Assembly (NCBI GenBank): GCA_036320915.1
Contig: JAXBDG010000008.1
Span: 1 to 64,000, forward strand
Direction: 5' to 3'
DNA: 64,000 bases
Source: Linnemannia elongata
Taxonomy: Eukaryota; Mortierellomycota; Mortierellomycetes; Mortierellales; Mortierellaceae
Part shown: positions 9,373 to 19,700 of the stretch, piece by piece
Layout of the letters: each line of letters opens with the position of its first letter
Numbering within the stretch: the first letter of the stretch is position 1
The notes under the pieces: generated by a model
Database searches by the model: none
What the model was told of the DNA's origin: nothing
What the model saw: only the letters and a program-made list of their open reading frames with translations
Position numbers and translations under genes: made by a program

Positions 9373-9384
9373 CGTAAGGTAAGG

Positions 9385-9394
9385 TTTTTAAAAA
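9385..9394. promoter_or_regulatory. TTTTTAAAAA palindrome between convergent genes of B1
   Basis: Lies 13 bp after the Rep-like stop and 31 bp before the end of the DDE gene on the other strand. B2 has the mirror copy at 12542-12551. Position equivalent to the paired motifs of A1. Confidence 0.4.
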
Positions 9395-9424
9395 CTTGGT
9401 ACATGCTGCCACAAAAATCAGGCC

Positions 9425-10633
9425 CTACAGTTCCTCGTCATCCTCCGACATGTCCATTCCCAAGAACGCGTTCTGGAGTTCCTGTAGTTCAGATCCATTC
9501 TGTAGCCTATTTTGGACAGTCTCTACTTCGGAGTTCTGCAGGACAGGCTTATTGGTGGTTGGATAGTCGAATCCATCCTCTATCCATTCCATATGGTGGG
9601 GTAGTATATCCAGGCTGAGGTTGTTGGACATATTACGTACATTTAGCAGCAGAAAGCACAACCGCAACATCATGTTAACCTCCCTCTTGTCGGTGGTACG
9701 GATGGCGTCTTTATGGTTGAACTTGGCAAAGGTGGATCCGAGCTCACCAAAGGTATTTTCAACCATAGACCTGAATCCTCCGAACATCGTATTAAAGGTA
9801 GCCTCATCCTCATCCAAGGGCTTTCCATTGCGCTTACGTATGGGAAAACAAAAGTTGCGAATATCCAGGGTGTCCTCTTTCTCCAGGAGCTTGGGTGTAT
9901 GCTGTGGGTATCCACCATCAAGGCCAATGCAGTCCACCTCATGAATCCTTTTGGCCACACCCATGTCAACCAGCATGGTACCATCGTTGTGTTTCTTACA
10001 TGACTCGGACTTGGACACAAAGACCACCATGTTGTTGACGTCTATGCATACTTGTGTGCGTAGGCCTGACTTCCTGAACTTAAAGCTGTACATCTCCGAC
10101 TTTAACTCCCCGTAGGTTGCCCGTGTGTCATGGCCATCCAGCAGCAGTGTTACATGCTTGAACATCTTTGGGTTACTCCATCTGGCCGATCGCATGCGTA
10201 TCTCTGGAGTGGAAAACATGGTTGAGAAGCACCTTGCCATTTCCTTGTTGAACAGGCTCCTTTCCTCCTTGAAGAACGTGCGGAAGATCTCGTAGAAGGA
10301 TGACCGGGGCATGAACACCGACATGGACTCCATGGATTCTCCAGAGACAAAAAAGTATAAGAAGGCAATACCCTTTTCAAGTGCCTTATACGGACCGGGG
10401 AAGTATACTTTACTCCACAGGACCGTCAGGAAGAAGTACACCGCAACAGCCCCCAGCTTGGACATAACCGCTAATTTCATGTGACGCATACCCTTGATGA
10501 CCTTGAACTCAGACCGGTGTGCCCTACGAGTTTTTGGGTACATTGGCCAGGGATCATCCAAGAAGGTCCACTCCTCCTGAATAATCGCCCTGAACAAATC
10601 TTGAAGTTTTTCAGGAACGTTGCCGCTTGACAT
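9425..10633 (-). CDS. Family B DDE transposase (Harbinger/DDE_4-like)
   Basis: 402 residues from MSSGNVPEK, chosen because it aligns with the family A start; an upstream in-frame ATG at 10678 lies within the TIR. Alignable with the A transposase along its entire length, with the same triad: D in LLLDGHDTRA, D in GLDGGY and E in FRSMVENTFG. Acidic tail (DMSEDDEEL). Expected to bind the TIRs and cut at both ends. The frame is uninterrupted, so B1 encodes a full gene set. Family assignment rests on the motif pattern. Confidence 0.75.
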   Translation of the reverse strand: MSSGNVPEKLQDLFRAIIQEEWTFLDDPWPMYPKTRRAHRSEFKVIKGMRHMKLAVMSKLGAVAVYFFLTVLWSKVYFPGPYKALEKGIAFLYFFVSGESMESMSVFMPRSSFYEIFRTFFKEERSLFNKEMARCFSTMFSTPEIRMRSARWSNPKMFKHVTLLLDGHDTRATYGELKSEMYSFKFRKSGLRTQVCIDVNNMVVFVSKSESCKKHNDGTMLVDMGVAKRIHEVDCIGLDGGYPQHTPKLLEKEDTLDIRNFCFPIRKRNGKPLDEDEATFNTMFGGFRSMVENTFGELGSTFAKFNHKDAIRTTDKREVNMMLRLCFLLLNVRNMSNNLSLDILPHHMEWIEDGFDYPTTNKPVLQNSEVETVQNRLQNGSELQELQNAFLGMDMSEDDEEL

Positions 10634-10653
10634 ATTTGTTTTGTATATCCTGT

Positions 10654-10968
10654 ACTCACCTGGTCTACCATACCGCATTTGTCATTCGTTACCTTTACAT
10701 CATGCATATACCGTAGGTCATCGGCAATGGATAACACCAAAGGGGGGTTGAGGGCATCAGCCAGAGTAAAGCTACAACCCCCCCTTCGAGGTCTTTCATG
10801 CAGCACAACCTCCCAGAGCCTACTTCTTTTACCTAGAACTACTGTACGCTCCCCTCTATCCTAAACTCATCCATCCCCGGTACCGCCTTTTTAAAACATA
10901 TGGTAATCTATGCAGCATACTCTCACACACCTTGAAGCGCCTATCTATACTAGTCCCGGATGACTCCC
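10654..10968 (-). repeat. Right TIR of element B1
   Basis: About 315 bp, the reverse complement of 932-1013 joined to 7109-7341. It contains the uninterrupted M3 target (a T-run followed by AAAAAGGCGGTACC on the complementary strand), which proves the M3 insertion. Confidence 0.85.
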
Positions 10969-11228
10969 TAGTAGAGGGTAGAGGAGCAAATCCTTTGGCA
11001 GGGGGTTGAGACCCTTCAGCCAGAGTAAAGCTACAACCCCCCCTTCGAGGTCTTTCATGCAGCACAACCTCCCAGAGCCTACTTCTTTTACCTAGAACTA
11101 CTGTACGCTCCCCTCTATCCTAAACTCATCCATCCCCGGTACCGCCTTTTTAAAACATATGGTAATCTATGCAGCATACTCTCACACACCTTGAAGCGCC
11201 TATCTATAGTAGTCCCGGATGACTCCCT
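10969..11228. repeat. Linker and extra B TIR end between B1 and B2
   Basis: 36 bp of unique sequence (10969-11004) followed by a second copy of the outer B TIR (about 11005-11228), in the same orientation as the right TIR of B1. It joins B2 at a CCC microhomology, so B2 lacks a proper left terminus here. This looks like an end-joining junction formed when the palindrome arose. Confidence 0.7.
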
Positions 11229-11303
11229 TTGGTGTTATCCATTGCCGATGACCTACAAATGCGGTATGGTAGACCAGGTAAGTACAGGATATACAAAACA
11301 AAT

Positions 11304-12511
11304 ATGTCAAGCGGCAACGTTCCCGAAAAACTTCAAGATTTGTTCAGGGTGATTATTCAGGAGGAGTGGACCTTCTTGGATGATCCCTGGCCAATGTACC
11401 CAAAAACTCGTAGGGCACACCGGTCTGAGTTCAAGGTCATCAAGGGTATGCGTCATATGAAATTAGCGGTTATGTCCAAGCTGGGGGCTGTTGCGGTGTA
11501 CTTCTTCCTGACGGTCCTGTGGAATAAAGTATACTTCCCCGGTCCGTATAAGGCACTTGAAAAGGGTATTGCCTTCTTATACTTTTTTGTCTCTGGAGAA
11601 TCCATGGAGTCCATGTCGGTGTTCATGCCCCGGTCATCCTTCTACGAGATCTTTCGCACGTTCTTCAAGGAGGAAAGGAGCCTGTTCAACAAGGAAATGG
11701 CAAGGTGCTTCTCAACCATGTTTCCACCCCAGAGATACGCATGCGATCGGCCAGATGGAGTAACCCAAAGATGTTCAAGCATGTAACACTGCTGCTGGAT
11801 GGCCATGACACACGGGCAACCTACGGGGAGTTAAAGCCGGAGATGTACAGCTTTAAGTTCAGGAAGTCAGGCCTCCGCACACAAGTATGCATAGACGTCA
11901 ACAACATGGTGGTCTTTGTGTCCAAGTCCGAGTCATGTAAGAAACACAACGATGGTACCATGCTGGTTGACATGGGTGTGGCCAAAAGGATTCATGAGGT
12001 GGACTGCATTGGCCTTGATGGTGGATACCCACAGCATACACCCAAGCTCCTGGAGAAAGAGGACACCCTGGATATTCGCAACTTTTGTTTTCCCATACGT
12101 AAGCGCAATGGAAAGCCCTTGGATGAGGATGAGGCTACCTTTAATACGATGTTCGGAGGATTCAGGTCTATGGTTGAAAATACCTTTGGTGAGCTCGGAT
12201 CCACCTTTGCCAAGTTCAACCATAAAGACGCCATCCGTACCACCGACAAGAGGGAGGTTAACATGATGTTGCGGTTGTGCTTTCTGCTGCTAAATGTACG
12301 TAATATGTCCAACAACCTCAGCCTGGACATACTACCCCACCATATGGAATGGATAGAGGATGGATTCGACTATCCAACCACCAATAAGCCTGTCCTGCAG
12401 AACTCCGAGGTAGAGACTGTCCAAAATAGGCTACAGAATGGATCTGAACTACAGGAACTCCAGAACGCGTTCTTGGGAATGGACATGTCGGAGGATGACG
12501 AGGAACTGTAG
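11304..12511 (+). pseudogene. B2 DDE transposase, frameshifted
   Basis: Near-identical to the B1 transposase, but one T is missing from a T-run near 11722, with a T-to-C change a few bases later. The frame breaks after the CFSTMF residues. The first part is open from the ATG at 11304 to 11786, and the second part (in another frame) runs to 12511 and contains the whole DDE triad. The other two genes of B2 are intact, so this copy would depend on a transposase made elsewhere. Confidence 0.85.
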
Positions 12512-12563
12512 GGCCTGATTTTTGTGGCAGCATGTACCAAGTTTTTAAAAACCTTACCTTACG

Positions 12564-14261
12564 TTACTCCTGGACCAGCTTACACTTCATGTCGTTCGTG
12601 CCTTTGGAGCGGACTATGCGTTCTGCAAGGAAGGTCATCTTTGGCACATGGTGGATTCTTACTTGGCCATTCGTTCCCCTATATTTTCTCCGCCACGTTT
12701 CCCACAGGTTACAGAGGGACTTACCGGCTCTAACTCTGGTCCCACAGTCCATAATTATATGCCAGTACAAAGTCCCGCGAAACTTCTTTAAGCCTGCTGC
12801 TGCAATGGTATATATGCGACCTGGCTCAAGCACATTGTAGCCGGTTCCAAAGGCGGATGAATGTATACTCTGCATATGCTTAACATACTGCCCATCATCG
12901 GATCTGCGCTCCACAAGGACAGCTAACGGTGCACTCTCCTTGTGGTGTCGCCTCTTTGGCCATCCAATGCGGATGTTGTCCACAGATACAATACCCATGT
13001 CGGCAAACTTATATACTTCGCGGTCGAACAGTGCGTATGAGGGGAACATACCCTTGGAACCACCTGGTACCAATGTTTTGGCCTTGCAGCCTGGCTCTCT
13101 CTCATACATCTTCTCCTTGGTGACCTCCACTGTACCATTCTCGCTAACTTTGGCCTCCACATAGTAGATGGGACGGTCGTTGAACGAGTAGTTGGCAACC
13201 AGGTGCATGGCAAGCGGTGCTGAAACTTTGGACCACATATAACCGTACTTCTTGCGGGTTGTAGAGCTCCACCAGTGGCAGTATGCAAAGACCTTGCTTC
13301 CAGGGATATACACCGCGACCATGGCCTTTATAAGCTCAGCACGTTCTATCCAGTGCTGTTCATAGCTGTAGTCAAACGTGGTGCAGCCGTCCAAAAGCCT
13401 ACGCGCATCATCCATCCTATCTTGGTATACCGCCAAAGGGTGCAGCCTTGAGCCATAAAAGGTTAGCTCCAGCCGTGAAAGGCCATGATCCCTATGGCGC
13501 AATAGAGTCCTGGCGAACTTCTCATCTGGATTGGCAACTATATCCTCCATCCTTGAACCGAGACTCTTTCGCACATCCGCGCTTTCGAGCATCTGGACCA
13601 GCTTGTTATAGACCTTGCACCTGATATTTTGGGCATTGTCTGCAGATGCAAACCAGGTCACACAGTGGTCACCCACCCGTCCGCGATCGTTGACTATCGT
13701 TGAAATGCCCTTAGCCTTCAAGTGCCTCTCCAAATAGGTCCGAGTTGATACATACCTGCAGTCATGGGTCATGTCGATGTCATGCAGGACAAGGTACCGC
13801 TTCCGAAGGATAGGCAGGATGACAGCCATGGCCATTACCACCTTTTTGGCACGGCAGTGGTATAGAGACACCTTGATAGAGACAAATCCGGCAGAGTATG
13901 GTCCATTGCTGTGCTCTTGTGCATGTGCGGTTTGGATGTCAGCAGGGATATACTCTTCGTCCAACAGAGTGCCACTATGCAGCGACTTGATGGAATCGTA
14001 AGGTAGATCCGCCTTGCCAAATGCCTCACGTAAGTCAGCCATATATTTGCCAATGGACTTGCCCTTGACCTTTTCATCGGCATAGTTGACCGGAGCCCAA
14101 AAGACCATACTGTCACAGAACATCTTGGAGAACCGTGTGAACCCCTTGCGTTTGGTACCTCCAAGACGACCAAGGGGATGTACACATTTGCCAACGTCGG
14201 CAAGGTTGTGCGTGTACTTATTGAGGATCTCGTTGATGATAGCTTCCTTTGACCGTGACAT
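12564..14261 (-). CDS. B2 Rep-like protein
   Basis: 565 residues, five substitutions relative to the B1 protein (7675-9372); all recognisable boxes are unchanged. An uninterrupted frame next to a broken transposase shows that the duplication is recent. Separated from ORF1 (minus) by the TTTTTAAAAA motif at 14281-14290. Confidence 0.7.
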   Translation of the reverse strand: MSRSKEAIINEILNKYTHNLADVGKCVHPLGRLGGTKRKGFTRFSKMFCDSMVFWAPVNYADEKVKGKSIGKYMADLREAFGKADLPYDSIKSLHSGTLLDEEYIPADIQTAHAQEHSNGPYSAGFVSIKVSLYHCRAKKVVMAMAVILPILRKRYLVLHDIDMTHDCRYVSTRTYLERHLKAKGISTIVNDRGRVGDHCVTWFASADNAQNIRCKVYNKLVQMLESADVRKSLGSRMEDIVANPDEKFARTLLRHRDHGLSRLELTFYGSRLHPLAVYQDRMDDARRLLDGCTTFDYSYEQHWIERAELIKAMVAVYIPGSKVFAYCHWWSSTTRKKYGYMWSKVSAPLAMHLVANYSFNDRPIYYVEAKVSENGTVEVTKEKMYEREPGCKAKTLVPGGSKGMFPSYALFDREVYKFADMGIVSVDNIRIGWPKRRHHKESAPLAVLVERRSDDGQYVKHMQSIHSSAFGTGYNVLEPGRIYTIAAAGLKKFRGTLYWHIIMDCGTRVRAGKSLCNLWETWRRKYRGTNGQVRIHHVPKMTFLAERIVRSKGTNDMKCKLVQE

Positions 14262-14295
14262 GTTGTTAATAGATTCTTGCTTTTTAAAAACTCCC

Positions 14296-14577
14296 TTAGG
14301 TGGCCTTCAACTCAGTGCGCATAAGGTACTCACCAGCAGCTTCGTTGGTCAACAGTCCTTTCTCAGAGAGTTCACGTCGGATACCCTTGTATACCTTTTC
14401 CAACATCGAGTAGATAGTATGTGGACACCAGGTTTCACCAAAGTCAGGAGATTTAGCGCGGTGAATATCCACGAATGCATCAAGGTACACATACATACAG
14501 GTCTCTAAGCGATGGTCCGTAATAAATTTAGCGACGACATCCTGTTGCAAAGATTTATGTGTAAGCGGAATAGGCAT
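14296..14577 (-). CDS. B2 ORF1, small accessory protein
   Basis: 93 residues, differing from B1 ORF1 by about two residues (E to K near the AEF motif, H to R). Same position relative to the TIR and the Rep-like gene as in B1. Function unknown. Confidence 0.6.
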   Translation of the reverse strand: MPIPLTHKSLQQDVVAKFITDHRLETCMYVYLDAFVDIHRAKSPDFGETWCPHTIYSMLEKVYKGIRRELSEKGLLTNEAAGEYLMRTELKAT

Positions 14578-14908
14578 TGTTGTTGTCTTTGGGGCACCTT
14601 GTCTACCATACCGCCGATTTGTCATTCGTTACCTTTACATCATGCATATACCGTAGGTCATCGGCAATGGATAACACCAAAGGGGGGTTGAGGGCATCAG
14701 CCAGAGTAAAGCTACAACCCCCCCTTCGAGGTCTTTCATGCAGCACAACCTCCCAGAGCCTACTTCTTTTACCTAGAACTACTGTACGCTCCCCTCTATC
14801 CTAAACTCATCCATCCCCGGTACCTACTTTTTAAAACATATGGTAATCTATGCAGCATACTCTCACACACCTTGAAGCGCCTATCTATACTAGTCCCGGA
14901 TGACTCCC

Positions 14909-15532
14909 GTATCCTGACCTTGTGGACAGAGGGGATTTCTATGCTTTGTATGAGATGTTAGAGCAGGTTTACAAAGGTATCCGCCTAGAGCTCTTAAGTC
15001 ATGGACTTCTTACAAATAAGGCAGCTGGTGAGTATGTGATGAAACGATCCCAGTGAGCCATGGTTGGCCTGAGTGGTTTTTAAAAATTTTCCCAAACACA
15101 CAAGCCAACATGACAAGATCAAACGAGTCCATTATCAACGAGGTTTTTAAGAAGTTCACCGGTAATTTGGCTGACTTTGGTAGGCCGTCCTGTTCCCGCA
15201 GAGAGAGTAGACAAGGCTTTGCAAAGTTTTCCAAGATGTTTTGCGACAGCTTGGTTATGTGGGGACTCTACAATACCTTGTCTGAGGACACCAAGGGAGT
15301 AACCATTGGGAAGTACATGGCAGAGTTGCGTGAGCTTTGTAGTAGGCACTCCTTGCCCTGTGACTCCATTAAGGTGGTTACTACGGGTACGAATATCGGC
15401 GAGGAGTATTTCTCAGAGGACATGAAGGAAGCGTACGCTGCAGAGTTTGCTGGACAGTCCCTCCACATGGGGTACATTGCCATTAAGATGTCCCTGAAAC
15501 AGTGCCGAGCAAAGAGGGCTGTGTTGGCATTG
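14909..15532 (+). mobile_element. Family A fragment A3, cut by LTR element
   Basis: Begins inside ORF1 of family A exactly where B2 ends and stops inside the Rep-like gene exactly where the LTR begins. It holds the last 49 codons or so of ORF1 (stop at 15054-15056), the TTTTTAAAAA motif, and the first 141 codons of the Rep-like gene from ATG 15110. It preserves the M1 empty site. Both edges are junctions with other elements. Confidence 0.85.
15110..15532 (+). pseudogene. Family A Rep-like gene, 3'-truncated
   Basis: Starts MTRSNESIINE and follows the A1 protein closely until the LTR at 15533, after which a few LTR-encoded residues and a stop follow. The HDIDMT and later boxes are lost, so this fragment cannot be functional as a Rep-like protein. 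Confidence 0.85.
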
Positions 15533-15631
15533 TGCAACAGTTGGAACCCCGATTAGAGTAACTTAGATAAATAGACAACCAATACCAAAATACATAATCA
15601 TCTCTTCCTTCCACTCCTTACAAAAGTTGCA
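15533..15631 (+). repeat. 5' LTR, 99 bp
   Basis: Starts TGCAACAG and ends GTTGCA, giving 6-bp terminal inverted repeats. It matches 20638-20736 except for about one substitution near its middle. Very short for a Ty3 LTR. The gag ATG is formed across its last base and the primer-binding site. Confidence 0.92.
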
Positions 15632-16776
15632 TGGTAGCAAAGGTTCACCAATCCACTGACCAGACCCCAGACCCCCTAGAACAAACCCCAGACCCCTCCA
15701 GCTCCCCAGAAACCTCTCCCAGTACCCCCTCCATCCCCTCTCCCTGTCTACCACCAATCGACTCGTCTTTCATCACTGAACTCTTATCGGAACTCACCAT
15801 TATGACCAACGACAACCTCGCCACCATCATAGAACTCGACACCACCTCCAAACCCGCCAAGTACGACGGCACTCGCGACGGTTTCAAATGCCTTGCGTGG
15901 CTAAAGGAAGTGCAACGCTACTTCACTATGAAGAACGTGCCAGACGGCAAACGCACCATCCATGCCGTTAACCTTCTCAACCAGACCTCCCTTCTGTGGT
16001 GGGAGTCACTCAACATTGATGACAGCTGCGACTACTCCACCTTTAAAACGTTGTTCAAGAAGGTATACATGCCGGACGGATTTCTTGAACACGTTCGCGG
16101 CCTCCTCCTCAACGCCAAACTTACTACCAACCTCGCCGAATACCTCACCCGCATCCGCCTATACATGAACATTTTACTCGCAGAAGACCCCACAGGCCGC
16201 GTCTTTCTGGAAACCACCGTCAGAGTTGTTTTCCTCCAGGGCTGCCCCGACGACCTAAGGCAACTACTCCAGACTGATCAGGTATCCAACCCCAACAACA
16301 CCTTTTTTGACATGTGCTCCAAGGCTGAAGGATTCGATACCATCTACGCTTTCGGCCCCAGAGGAGCCACCAAAGGCATGTTCGCCAAGGCTATGAATAG
16401 CATGCGCTCACAGACTTCAACTCCAACCCCAACCCCCGCTTTCGACCCAATGGCAATGGAAATCAACAACATCAGCATCGACCCCACCACCCGCGCTCTC
16501 ATGTCCTCGGTCCAGTCTCTCACTATTGCTGTCAACGCCATGGCAACCCGGTTCAACAACCAACAACAGCAACAAAACCGCCCACGCCTCGCCCGCCTCA
16601 CCGACGGAGAAAGAAAATACTTGGAGGACAACAACGGCTGTTTCAAGTGCCGCCGCCCCAACGCGGGACATTACTCCTGGAACTGTAACCAGCCCCCCAG
16701 ACCCCAGACTGTTAACAACATTGCTATCGCGGGCAACCCCCCAACAAACCAGTCGGGAAATGCCTCCAGCAACTAG
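15631..16776 (+). CDS. Retrotransposon Gag
   Basis: 381 residues: a P/T/S-rich N-terminus, a Ty3-type capsid region starting around [14 protein letters not shown] (about residue 73), and a zinc knuckle near residue 338 with spacing C-x2-C-x6-H-x4-C, two longer than the usual x4. It binds and packages the element RNA into cytoplasmic particles. The ATG straddles the LTR/PBS boundary; a downstream methionine at about residue 58 is an alternative start. The frame is intact. Pol lies in the -1 frame and overlaps the end of gag. Confidence 0.85.
   Translation: MVAKVHQSTDQTPDPLEQTPDPSSSPETSPSTPSIPSPCLPPIDSSFITELLSELTIMTNDNLATIIELDTTSKPAKYDGTRDGFKCLAWLKEVQRYFTMKNVPDGKRTIHAVNLLNQTSLLWWESLNIDDSCDYSTFKTLFKKVYMPDGFLEHVRGLLLNAKLTTNLAEYLTRIRLYMNILLAEDPTGRVFLETTVRVVFLQGCPDDLRQLLQTDQVSNPNNTFFDMCSKAEGFDTIYAFGPRGATKGMFAKAMNSMRSQTSTPTPTPAFDPMAMEINNISIDPTTRALMSSVQSLTIAVNAMATRFNNQQQQQNRPRLARLTDGERKYLEDNNGCFKCRRPNAGHYSWNCNQPPRPQTVNNIAIAGNPPTNQSGNASSN
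15632..15643 (+). promoter_or_regulatory. Primer-binding site for initiator tRNA-Met
   Basis: TGGTAGCAAAGG immediately follows the LTR. TGGTAGC is the complement expected for the 3' end of a fungal initiator methionine tRNA, the usual minus-strand primer of Ty elements. The tRNA itself is not in the window, so the match is by family knowledge. Confidence 0.65.
16737..16743 (+). other. Candidate -1 frameshift site between gag and pol
   Basis: C CCC CCA in the gag frame fits the X XXY YYZ pattern. The pol frame is open from here onward, while an earlier C-run (16693-16698) cannot serve because a stop at 16713 follows in the pol frame. The distance to the gag stop is about 30 nt. I did not identify a downstream pseudoknot. 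Confidence 0.4.
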
Positions 16777-19700
16777 GTACAGTCCAGGACCCAGTTGCTG
16801 AAACCCCCTCTCTTTGCCCCAGCGGTGAAGGGAGTGCTCACACTCCAGAGTTAAGTAAAAAAGAAAAAGGCAAAATAAAGTTGTCAGATCGCTCAGTTGA
16901 TAAGATTAGCAACCAAACTCAGATTACAAACTCAAACTGTGATGCTCACTCCCCCCCCACCCTGGCACCTTCACTGGACCAGATCCCAACCTTTGACTCG
17001 TCCCACCTTGTGTCTAGAACTTCAGATGAACCAGACCTGGACCTGGATGCCCCTGTTGTATCGACCACACCGCCTACAAAGCGACAGTTGAGAAGACGGA
17101 GACAAAAGCAATTGCGTCTCTGTTCATTTTCTATCGCTGAGGCTGAGCGTCAACTGCTCACTTTCAATTGCCTTGTCAGTGGCTTCCCGGCTCGCGTGTT
17201 GATTGATGGCGGTGCTGAAGGTAATGTAATCAGCACATCATTTCAAAAGAAAAACAACTTGCCTCGAACCGTCATCAACCCCATCCCTGTTCTTCTTCCC
17301 GACGGCTCATCCTCCATCACCAAGCACACCGTCAACATCACCATCGAACGCAACGGCTACACCGACTCTCTCGACCCCATCCTCTACCCACTCAAGAAAT
17401 ACGACCTGATCTTGGGAAAACCATGGCTCACACATATCAACCCTCAAATCAACTGGCGCACAAACGCTCTCCATTTCACACACAACAATACAGCCATTGA
17501 ATGGGACTGCACTGGATTCAAATCAAAAAGTATTCAGACCCGCACCAAAGGCCTCCTCCTTACCCACATACATTTTCACACCATGGCCACCCTCCCCGGC
17601 TCGGATATATTTTTGGCCCTGGTCAAGTCCTCGAAGGATCTGCAGAAGGATAAGGACAACAGCGGCAAGGACTCACCTCCACCACCCAAACGCCCCTGTA
17701 TGACACCCGAGATCAGGACAATTGTCGAAGATGAGTTCAAGGACGTTTTCCCCGACACACTCCCCAGCGGCCTCCCACCAGACAGAGGCGACGCCATGAA
17801 GATTGAGACGGACCCCACAGCAGACCCACCCTACAAGCCAGTCATTCGCCTCTCCATCGCAGAACTCGACGAACTTAGGAAACAGCTGGATGAGTTACTC
17901 GCCAAAAAATTCATCAAGCCCAGTACATCACCTTACGGCGCCCCAGTACTCTTTGTTCGGAAGAAGGACGGCACCTTGCGAATGTGCGTAGACTATCGAG
18001 CTTTGAACGGGATCACCAAGAAGAATCGACACCCACTTCCCAGGATCGATGAGCTGATCGACCGTTTCCGTGGCGCACGCTATTTCAGCAAGCTGGATCT
18101 ACTCTCGGGATACCACCAACAGAGGATCTACGAACCACACACGCACAAAACGGCATTCTGATGCAGATATGGACATTTTGAGTTTAACGTCGTTCCATTC
18201 GGCCTTACCAATGCACCGGCCTCCTTTTCCAACATGATGCTTAGGGTGCTCGACCCGGTTCTAGATAAATGGGTTGTTGTCTATCTAGACGATATTCTCA
18301 TATACTCCAAGACCAAGGCCGAGCATCTGAAGCACCTCCGCAGCGTCCTCGCCCTCCTTTGACAACACGGTCTTTACGCCAAACTCAGCAAGTGCTCGTT
18401 CATGCAAGAAGAAACTGAGTTTCTTGGACACACCATCTCCAAGGACGGGATCTCTACTTCGGCGGGACTTGTCAAAGCTATCCGGGAATGGCCTCGCCCC
18501 ACCAGCATCAAAGACGTACAACAGTTTCTTGGCCTTACACAGTTCTACCAGAGTTACATCGACAAATTCGCCCTCATCGCCCTACCTCTCTCCCAGCTTC
18601 TAGCCGGCGGCGCGACCTTTTCATGGGATAACGACAAGGAGCAGGCATTCCTCACCCTCAAAACCGCCATCAGCTCTGCCCCGGTCCTACGCATATTCGA
18701 CCCCGACTTGCTAACAACCGTCGAGACCGATGCATCGGGATTTGCACTCGGCGCTGTCCTCTTTCAGACAGATGCTTCAGGAGTATCTCGACCTGTTGCT
18801 TTCACGTCACGGAAACTTCAACCAGCAGAGAGAAACTATCCAACCCATGAGCAGGAACTACTGGCAGTTGTGCATGCCCTCAGGACGTGGCGATACTACC
18901 TGGATGGATCCCACTTTATCGTGTATACAGATCATGCAACCCTCCGCCATTTTCCAACACAACCAAAACTCACCCGCCGCCAGGCTCGATGGATGGAGCT
19001 GCTTCAGGAATATGACTTCGACTTCAAGTACAAACGCGGAGCCGACAACATAGTACCCGACGCCCTGTCCCGTCGACCCGACCACCGTTTGGAAGACCCT
19101 ATCAGCCCAACAACAGACCCAGTCGAGATCCATTCAATCGATATTCAACTTGAACCAGGTGTGAGGCAGCGCCTGATAGAAGACTACCAGAGTAGCCGCA
19201 GACTCAGTCTCGTCTACAAAAGCTGCCTCGAGGGAAGTGCTCCCTCCGGCTACTCTTTCCATAATGGCCTTCTATACTACGACCGCCGTGGCACCGTTGT
19301 CCTTGCCATACCACAGAAAGCTGACATTTGCCGCTCTCTTTTACATGACTGCCATGATACCCCCATAGCTGGTCACTTTGGGTTCAGAAAGACATACGAC
19401 AAACTGCGTCGGATAGCATACTGGCCCAACATGGCCAAGGAGACCCAACTCTACGTCGACTCATGCGAGAAGTGTCAACGCAACAAGCCAAGTCAGGAGC
19501 GACCTGCAGGACTCCTTCAACCTCTCCCCATCCCCGCTAGTCGCTGGGAGGTCGTAACCATGGACTTTATGACCCACCTACCCAAGACACCTCGCAACCA
19601 CGATGCCATCACCGTCTTTGTCGACAAGTTATCCAAGCATGTCCACTTTGTTCCCAGCACCACCACCGCCACCGCTACCGACGTTGCTCGCCAATTTTTA

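Larger units (their letters stand above)
932..10968. mobile_element. Family B element B1 (nested insertions inside)
   Basis: Bounded by inverted GGGAGTCATCC termini at 932 and 10968. The left TIR (932-1013, then 7109-7341) pairs with the right TIR (10654-10968), about 315 bp each. An M3 insertion with all its nested cargo splits the left TIR. Without it the element is about 3.94 kb and carries ORF1 and a Rep-like gene on plus and a convergent DDE transposase on minus. The host genes in this window contain introns; these three do not. No matching target duplication is seen at 932/10968, so at least one flank has been rearranged. Confidence 0.85.
7311..14625. repeat. Giant inverted repeat (B1 against B2), 3.36-kb arms
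   Basis: The left arm 7311-10678 and right arm 11259-14625 are reverse complements with very few differences. The two Rep-like proteins differ at five residues, and mirrored gene boundaries add up to a constant 21936 until a 1-base deletion in the right arm. The centre lies near 10968. About 580 bp of partly duplicated TIR sequence separates the arms. Confidence 0.9.
11229..14908. mobile_element. Family B element B2, inverted and left-truncated
   Basis: Mirror copy of B1: DDE on plus, Rep-like and ORF1 on minus, and a TIR ending GGATGACTCCC at 14908. The left TIR is cut within the C-run, and about 32 bp just before the transposase region is missing relative to B1. The right terminus abuts family A sequence (ORF1 interior) at 14909 with no target duplication. 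Confidence 0.85.

Noticed and set aside
18159..18362. Retrotransposon stops as programmed recoding
   Set aside because: Both replace arginine CGA by TGA, there are two, and a catalytic integrase residue is also lost; decay is simpler.
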